From: Pseudomonas sp. HMWF032
Lineage (GTDB): Bacteria; Pseudomonadota; Gammaproteobacteria; Pseudomonadales; Pseudomonadaceae
Length of the DNA: 64,000 bases
NCBI RefSeq assembly: GCF_003060885.1
Contig: NZ_QAIG01000012.1
Coordinates: 43,138-107,137, forward strand
Reading direction: 5' to 3'
The notes beneath the pieces are model-generated. The model made no database searches, had not been told where the DNA came from, and worked only from the letters and a program-made list of their open reading frames with translations. Position 1 is the stretch's first letter, and every line of letters starts with the position of its first letter. Made by a program: the position numbers and the translations under genes. Positions 60,125 through 64,000 of the stretch are shown here, piece by piece.

Positions 60125-61625
60125 TGGCCAGCTGCGCTGAACGGCGTGCACGCCACCAGCGGATACCTGGCAGTGCCAGCATCAGCGCGGTGAGTGCCCA
60201 CAGGCCCAGGCTGATCGGGCTGTTCCAGAGGATGCTCAGCTCGCCGGCGGAGATCGACAGGGCACGGCGCAGGTTGCTTTCCATCATCTCACCGAGGACG
60301 AAGCCGAGGATCAGTGCCGACAGCGGGAAGTCCATCTTGCGCAGCAGGTAGCCGAACACGCCGAGGCCGATCATCAGCACCAGGTCGAAGGTGGTGCTGT
60401 GCACCGCATACACGCCGACCATGCTGACCACGGTGATCGCCGGTACCAGGATCCAGGTCGGTACGCTGAGCATGCGGGCGAACAGGCCAACCAACGGGAT
60501 GTTCATCACCAGCAGAATGACGTTGCCGATAAACAGCGAGGCGATCAGCCCCCAGACCACGTCCGGTTGCTGTTCGAACAGCAGCGGGCCGGGGGTGATG
60601 TTGTACAGCGTCAGCGCGCCGATCATCACCGCGGTGGTGCCAGAACCCGGTACGCCGAGGGTCAGCATGGGAATCAGCGAGCCGCAGGCCGAGGCGTTGT
60701 TGGCTGCTTCCGGAGCGGCTACGCCACGCAGGTCACCTTCGCCGAAACGCCCTCCGCTTCCGGCAATACGCTTTTCGCTCATATAGGTAATGGCGCTGGC
60801 GATGGTTGCCCCGGCGCCCGGCAGCACGCCGATGACAAATCCGGCCAGGGAGCTGCGGATGCTGCTCCACCAGGTAAAACTGAACTCCTTGAAGTTGAAC
60901 AGCATGCGTCCGCTGGCCTTGACTGCCTGCTGGCCGCTGGTGGTGTGTTCGAGCATCAGCAGCACTTCGCTGACGCTGAACAGGCCGATCACCACGATGA
61001 CGAACTGGATGCCATCGGACAGGCCGACGCTGTCGAAGGTGAAGCGGTACACGCCGGTGGTGGCGTCTACCCCGACCGTGGCCAGGGCCAGGCCGATCAG
61101 CGCGGCGAGCAGGGTTTTCACCGGTTTGTCGCCAACCATGCCGCCCAGACAGGCGATGGCAAACACCATCAGCACGAAGTATTCGGCGGGGCCGAAAGCG
61201 ATTGCCCAGTTGGCCAGGATTGGTGCAAACAGCACCACGCCGATGGTGGCGATGGTGCTGCCGATAAACGAACTCATCGCCGACAACGACAGGGCGATAC
61301 CGGCCTTGCCCTGACGCGCCAGCGGGTAGCCGTCGAGGGTGGTCATGATCGCGGCGGCGTCGCCCGGTACGTTGAGCAGGATCGCCGAAATGCGCCCACC
61401 GTATTCGCAGCCCAGGTACACGGCGGCCAGCAGAATCAATGCGGTTTCCGGCGGCAGGCCGAGGGCGAAGGCCAGCGGCAGCAGGATTGCCACGCCATTG
61501 ATCGGGCCCAGCCCCGGCAGCAGGCCGACGATGGTGCCGACAAAGGCGCCGAACAGTGCCACCAGCAGGTTGATCGGGCGGGTGGCGACATCAAAGCCCT
61601 GCATCAAGAAATTCAGCGTTTCCAT
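60117..61625 (-). CDS. tctA: tripartite tricarboxylate transporter, large membrane subunit TctA
   Basis: A 502-aa membrane protein with about 11-12 transmembrane segments. The TctA signatures GLLPGLGPINGVAILLPLAF and EYGGRISAILLNVPGDAAAI (N-terminal half) and VLPGAGATIASAITYMSEKR (centre) are present. It begins METLNFLMQGFDV at 61625, one base before the tctB stop. It forms the channel used by tctC-bound substrates such as citrate. Confidence 0.95.
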   Translation of the reverse strand: METLNFLMQGFDVATRPINLLVALFGAFVGTIVGLLPGLGPINGVAILLPLAFALGLPPETALILLAAVYLGCEYGGRISAILLNVPGDAAAIMTTLDGYPLARQGKAGIALSLSAMSSFIGSTIATIGVVLFAPILANWAIAFGPAEYFVLMVFAIACLGGMVGDKPVKTLLAALIGLALATVGVDATTGVYRFTFDSVGLSDGIQFVIVVIGLFSVSEVLLMLEHTTSGQQAVKASGRMLFNFKEFSFTWWSSIRSSLAGFVIGVLPGAGATIASAITYMSEKRIAGSGGRFGEGDLRGVAAPEAANNASACGSLIPMLTLGVPGSGTTAVMIGALTLYNITPGPLLFEQQPDVVWGLIASLFIGNVILLVMNIPLVGLFARMLSVPTWILVPAITVVSMVGVYAVHSTTFDLVLMIGLGVFGYLLRKMDFPLSALILGFVLGEMMESNLRRALSISAGELSILWNSPISLGLWALTALMLALPGIRWWRARRSAQLANA

Positions 61626-61626
61626 T

Positions 61627-62073
61627 TCAGTTCTCCACAAAGACTGCGAGCACGCCGAGGGGCAGCGGTACGTCCAGCAGGAAATCGAACAGGCCGTGCA
61701 GCAGTACACCCATCAGCACGCCGCTGATGGCCGAAGGCAGCGGCTTGCCGGTGAACAACAGGCCCAGGGTGAAGCCGGCCAGGGCGGTGCTGAGGATGAA
61801 GCCCAGCGGCTCGAACAGCAGGGCATAGGCCAGCAGCGCGGCAACACACAGCGCGACCTTGCGTGCCAGTACCCAGGAGATGGGTGTGTCGGCTTGCTTG
61901 CTGGGTTTGCCCACCAGCCATAAAGCGGCCAGGGCCATCAACACCAGCAGTAACAGTGGATAAGCGCGCGGGCCGACCGGGTCATAGCTGAAGGGGGCCT
62001 GAAAACCCCAGGCCACCGAGGCGAGAAAGGCGCAGACGAGCAGCCAGATCGCGGCAAAAAGGCGAACGTACAT
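61627..62073 (-). CDS. tctB: tripartite tricarboxylate transporter, small membrane subunit TctB
   Basis: A 148-aa membrane protein with four hydrophobic segments (about 7-24, 40-55, 75-105 and 115-140). It has the usual GPRAYPLLLLVLMALAALWL stretch. Its stop is next to the tctA start. Confidence 0.92.
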   Translation of the reverse strand: MYVRLFAAIWLLVCAFLASVAWGFQAPFSYDPVGPRAYPLLLLVLMALAALWLVGKPSKQADTPISWVLARKVALCVAALLAYALLFEPLGFILSTALAGFTLGLLFTGKPLPSAISGVLMGVLLHGLFDFLLDVPLPLGVLAVFVEN

Positions 62074-62123
62074 GGCGGATTACCTAGTCTTGAAAACTCA
62101 AGGAGCGGAAGCGTTACGCGGCC

Positions 62124-62222
62124 GTAGGATGGGTGGTACGCAGCGATACCCATGCTGCGCGAGCATGGGGTGCTTGGCCGTCACCGCATGGGTTACGCCG
62201 GTGCGCGGCTAACCCATTCTAC
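62124..62222. repeat. intergenic repeat with GTAGGATGGGT / ACCCATTCTAC ends
   Basis: GTAGGATGGGTGGTACGCAG, CGATACCCATGCTGCGCGAG, CATGGGTTACGCCGGTGCGC and ACCCATTCTAC form nested inverted arms between tctC and tctB. It is related by its ends to the GTAGGGTGG family, though with different inner sequence. Confidence 0.6.
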
Positions 62223-62240
62223 GAATTGCGCTCGGCCTGC

Positions 62241-63218
62241 TTATTGGATGAGGCCGAACTCGCCGGCCAGCGCCTTGTATTCCTCAACTTGCTTGAAGAC
62301 CAAGGCTTGCAGCGCGTCGCCGGTGACCGACAGCGGCAGCAGGTCGCGTTGCTCACGCAGTTTGGCGAAGTCCTCGCTGGCGAGCAGGGTGTCGAACTGC
62401 TGCTTCCACCAGTTGAACTGCTCGTCGCTGACTTCCGGGCCCATGTAGAAACCACGGATCACTGGCCAGACGATGTCGTAGCCCTGTTCCTTGGCGGTGG
62501 GGATATCGGCCAGTTTGCCCGGAAGACGTTCATCGGACAGCACGGCGAGGATGCGCACTTTCTTCGCCGCCAGTTGCGGGGTGACTTCGCCCAGGCCGCT
62601 GCTGGTCACCTGAACATGCCCGCCGAGCATGGCGGTAAGGGTTTCGCCGCCGCCTTCAAAGGCTACGTAGCGCAGGTTCTTCGGGTCGATGCCGGCCAGG
62701 CGGGCGATCAGCGCCGTCTGCATCCAGTCCTGGCCGCCGATGGTGGCACCAGCGCCGAAGACGATGCTGGTCGGGTCTTTCTTCAAGGCTTGGACCAGAT
62801 CATCCAGGCTCTGGTACGGCGAGTCGGCACGTACGGTGATGGCGCCGTAGTCGGTGCCTACCGCAGCCAGCCAGCGCACGCCGGTTTCGTCATAGCGGCC
62901 GAACTTGCCTTGCGCCAGGTTGAGCAAGGACCCGCTGGAGAACGCGGTGATGGTACCCGCGTCATCAGCACGCTGGGCGATCACGGCGTTGTAAGCCACC
63001 GCGCCGACACCACCGGGCATGTAGGTGACGCGCATCGGCGCTTTCAGCAGGCCTGCGTCTTTCAGGCCGCTCTGCGCCAGTTTGCACGTCAGGTCGAAGC
63101 CGCCGCCAGGCTTGGCCGGGGCGATGCATTCCGGGCGCTTGGGTTCGGTGGCCAGCAACTGGCCGGCAAAGGCCATACAGGCGGTGGCCAGGGCGATGCG
63201 GGTGAAAGCAGTTTTCAT
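62241..63218 (-). CDS. tctC: tripartite tricarboxylate transporter substrate-binding protein TctC
   Basis: A 325-aa periplasmic binding protein (Bug family) with a signal peptide (MKTAFTRIALATACMAFAGQ, LLA). The mature part begins ECIAPAKPGGGFDLTCKLAQ, the family hallmark near the carboxylate-binding site. It delivers tri- or dicarboxylates to TctAB. AGGAAT precedes the ATG at 63218. Confidence 0.94.
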   Translation of the reverse strand: MKTAFTRIALATACMAFAGQLLATEPKRPECIAPAKPGGGFDLTCKLAQSGLKDAGLLKAPMRVTYMPGGVGAVAYNAVIAQRADDAGTITAFSSGSLLNLAQGKFGRYDETGVRWLAAVGTDYGAITVRADSPYQSLDDLVQALKKDPTSIVFGAGATIGGQDWMQTALIARLAGIDPKNLRYVAFEGGGETLTAMLGGHVQVTSSGLGEVTPQLAAKKVRILAVLSDERLPGKLADIPTAKEQGYDIVWPVIRGFYMGPEVSDEQFNWWKQQFDTLLASEDFAKLREQRDLLPLSVTGDALQALVFKQVEEYKALAGEFGLIQ

Positions 63219-63247
63219 GGGGTATTCCTCTGAACTCTTATTGTGGA

Positions 63248-64000
63248 TTACCAGATCGGCAGCGTGTAGCCGACGATGACGCGGTTTTCGTCCGCATCAC
63301 GGGCGAAGTCGGATTTGAAGCTGGCATTACGCAGGCGCACGTAGACATCTTTCAGCGGCCCGCTCTGCACCACGTACTTGACCTCGATGTCGCGCTCCCA
63401 CTCGCCGCCGGTGTCATCAGTGCCAGCGATGTGCGCGTCGCTGCCTTTGATGTAACGAGTCATAAAACTCAGGCCGGGGACGCCGAGCTTGCCGAAGTCG
63501 TAGTCGTAACGAGCCTGCCAGGAGCGCTCGTCGGCGTTGGCGAAGTCGTTGATCTGCACGAAGTTGACCAGGAACGGGTCGCTGCCATCGATGTAGGCGT
63601 AACCGGTGTCGCCGCTCATGTCCTGAAAACCCAGGCCGAGTTTGTGGCCGTTGATGGCGTAGGTGAGCATGGCGTTGAAGGCGCGGTTGTCGATCTTGCC
63701 GGCATTGGATGCGCCGCTGTCCTTGCTCAGCATCATCCGTACATCGGCGCTGAGGGTGCCGCTGCCCAGCGGTTGGCTGGCGAGCAGGCCGAAGAAGTGC
63801 TGGCGGTAGATATCATCGAGGTCAGCGAAGTAATAGCGCCCGCTCAGGCCCTTGGCGAACTCATAATCGAAGCCCATCAGGTCCAGATGATCCGCCGTGA
63901 TACCGGCAGCAAAACGGCGGTTCTTGCTATTGAGGATCAGCTCCTCGGAGTTGCTCGAGGCGCGGTCGATGACTTTGTCCAGGCGCCCGCCGGTAAAGGT
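63248..64000 (-). CDS. OprD family outer-membrane porin (OpdH-like), 5' part outside the window
   Basis: The C-terminal 250 residues are present; the frame remains open to base 64000 (TFTGGRLDKVIDRASSNSEE). Beta-strand pattern and terminal aromatic YTLPIW identify an outer-membrane barrel. YEFAKGLSGRYYFADLDDIY and the LSFMTRYIKGSDAHI segment are typical of OprD porins. Position directly upstream of tctC suggests OpdH, the tricarboxylate-inducible porin. The methionine at 63877 is internal. Confidence 0.9.
   Translation of the reverse strand, partial: TFTGGRLDKVIDRASSNSEELILNSKNRRFAAGITADHLDLMGFDYEFAKGLSGRYYFADLDDIYRQHFFGLLASQPLGSGTLSADVRMMLSKDSGASNAGKIDNRAFNAMLTYAINGHKLGLGFQDMSGDTGYAYIDGSDPFLVNFVQINDFANADERSWQARYDYDFGKLGVPGLSFMTRYIKGSDAHIAGTDDTGGEWERDIEVKYVVQSGPLKDVYVRLRNASFKSDFARDADENRVIVGYTLPIW

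Overview
The window looks like a chromosomal segment of an environmental Pseudomonas. The evidence is high-GC coding, a wss-type acetylated-cellulose operon, an mms valine-catabolism cluster with a divergent MmsR-type regulator, PhaG, an OprD-family porin next to tctCBA, and dispersed GTAGGGTGG-bordered intergenic repeats. The species cannot be told from the sequence alone.

Layout. 1-4.7 kb: an Lrp/AsnC regulator (cut by the left edge) divergent from a fused indolepyruvate ferredoxin oxidoreductase, then a GNAT acetyltransferase. 4.77-10.34 kb: an accessory island between tRNA-Arg(CCT) and tRNA-Gly(CCC). It carries a cluster of integron gene cassettes with recognisable attC sites but no integron integrase, an attI-like sequence before the first cassette, a decayed phage-type tyrosine recombinase, and three copies of a repeat built from the tRNA-Gly 3' end and/or its terminator. 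10.4-15 kb: phaG, an rsuA / CWC protein / diguanylate cyclase operon, and a methyltransferase.

15-25 kb: a guanidine uptake and degradation operon. It holds two guanidine-I (ykkC) riboswitches, each in front of its own ABC substrate-binding protein, then permease, ATPase, two DUF1989 proteins and a urea-carboxylase-type biotin enzyme. The expected next enzyme, allophanate hydrolase, is not in the window. 25-30 kb: a LysR regulator, a TAT-exported sulfatase and an SdsA-like alkyl sulfatase; the two sulfatase genes share a near-identical 17-bp upstream motif. 30.7-46.2 kb: a ten-gene cellulose synthesis and acetylation operon (bcsQ, bcsA, bcsB, bcsZ, bcsC, two wssF copies, wssG, wssH, wssI) closed by a strong palindromic terminator.

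46.2-53.7 kb: a small conserved protein, then mmsB, 3-hydroxyisobutyryl-CoA hydrolase, enoyl-CoA hydratase, isobutyryl-CoA dehydrogenase and mmsA, divergent from mmsR. Together these take isobutyryl-CoA to propionyl-CoA. 53.8-58.9 kb: an MFS transporter, a chemoreceptor, uracil-DNA glycosylase and a DUF6279 lipoprotein. 59-64 kb: an outer-membrane porin (cut by the right edge), tctC, tctB, tctA and an AbrB-family membrane protein, which read as a tripartite tricarboxylate uptake operon.

The most novel part is the integrase-less cassette array, whose proteins are mostly unrecognised. It includes one frameshifted gene, one pair of related cassette proteins and one very short cassette.
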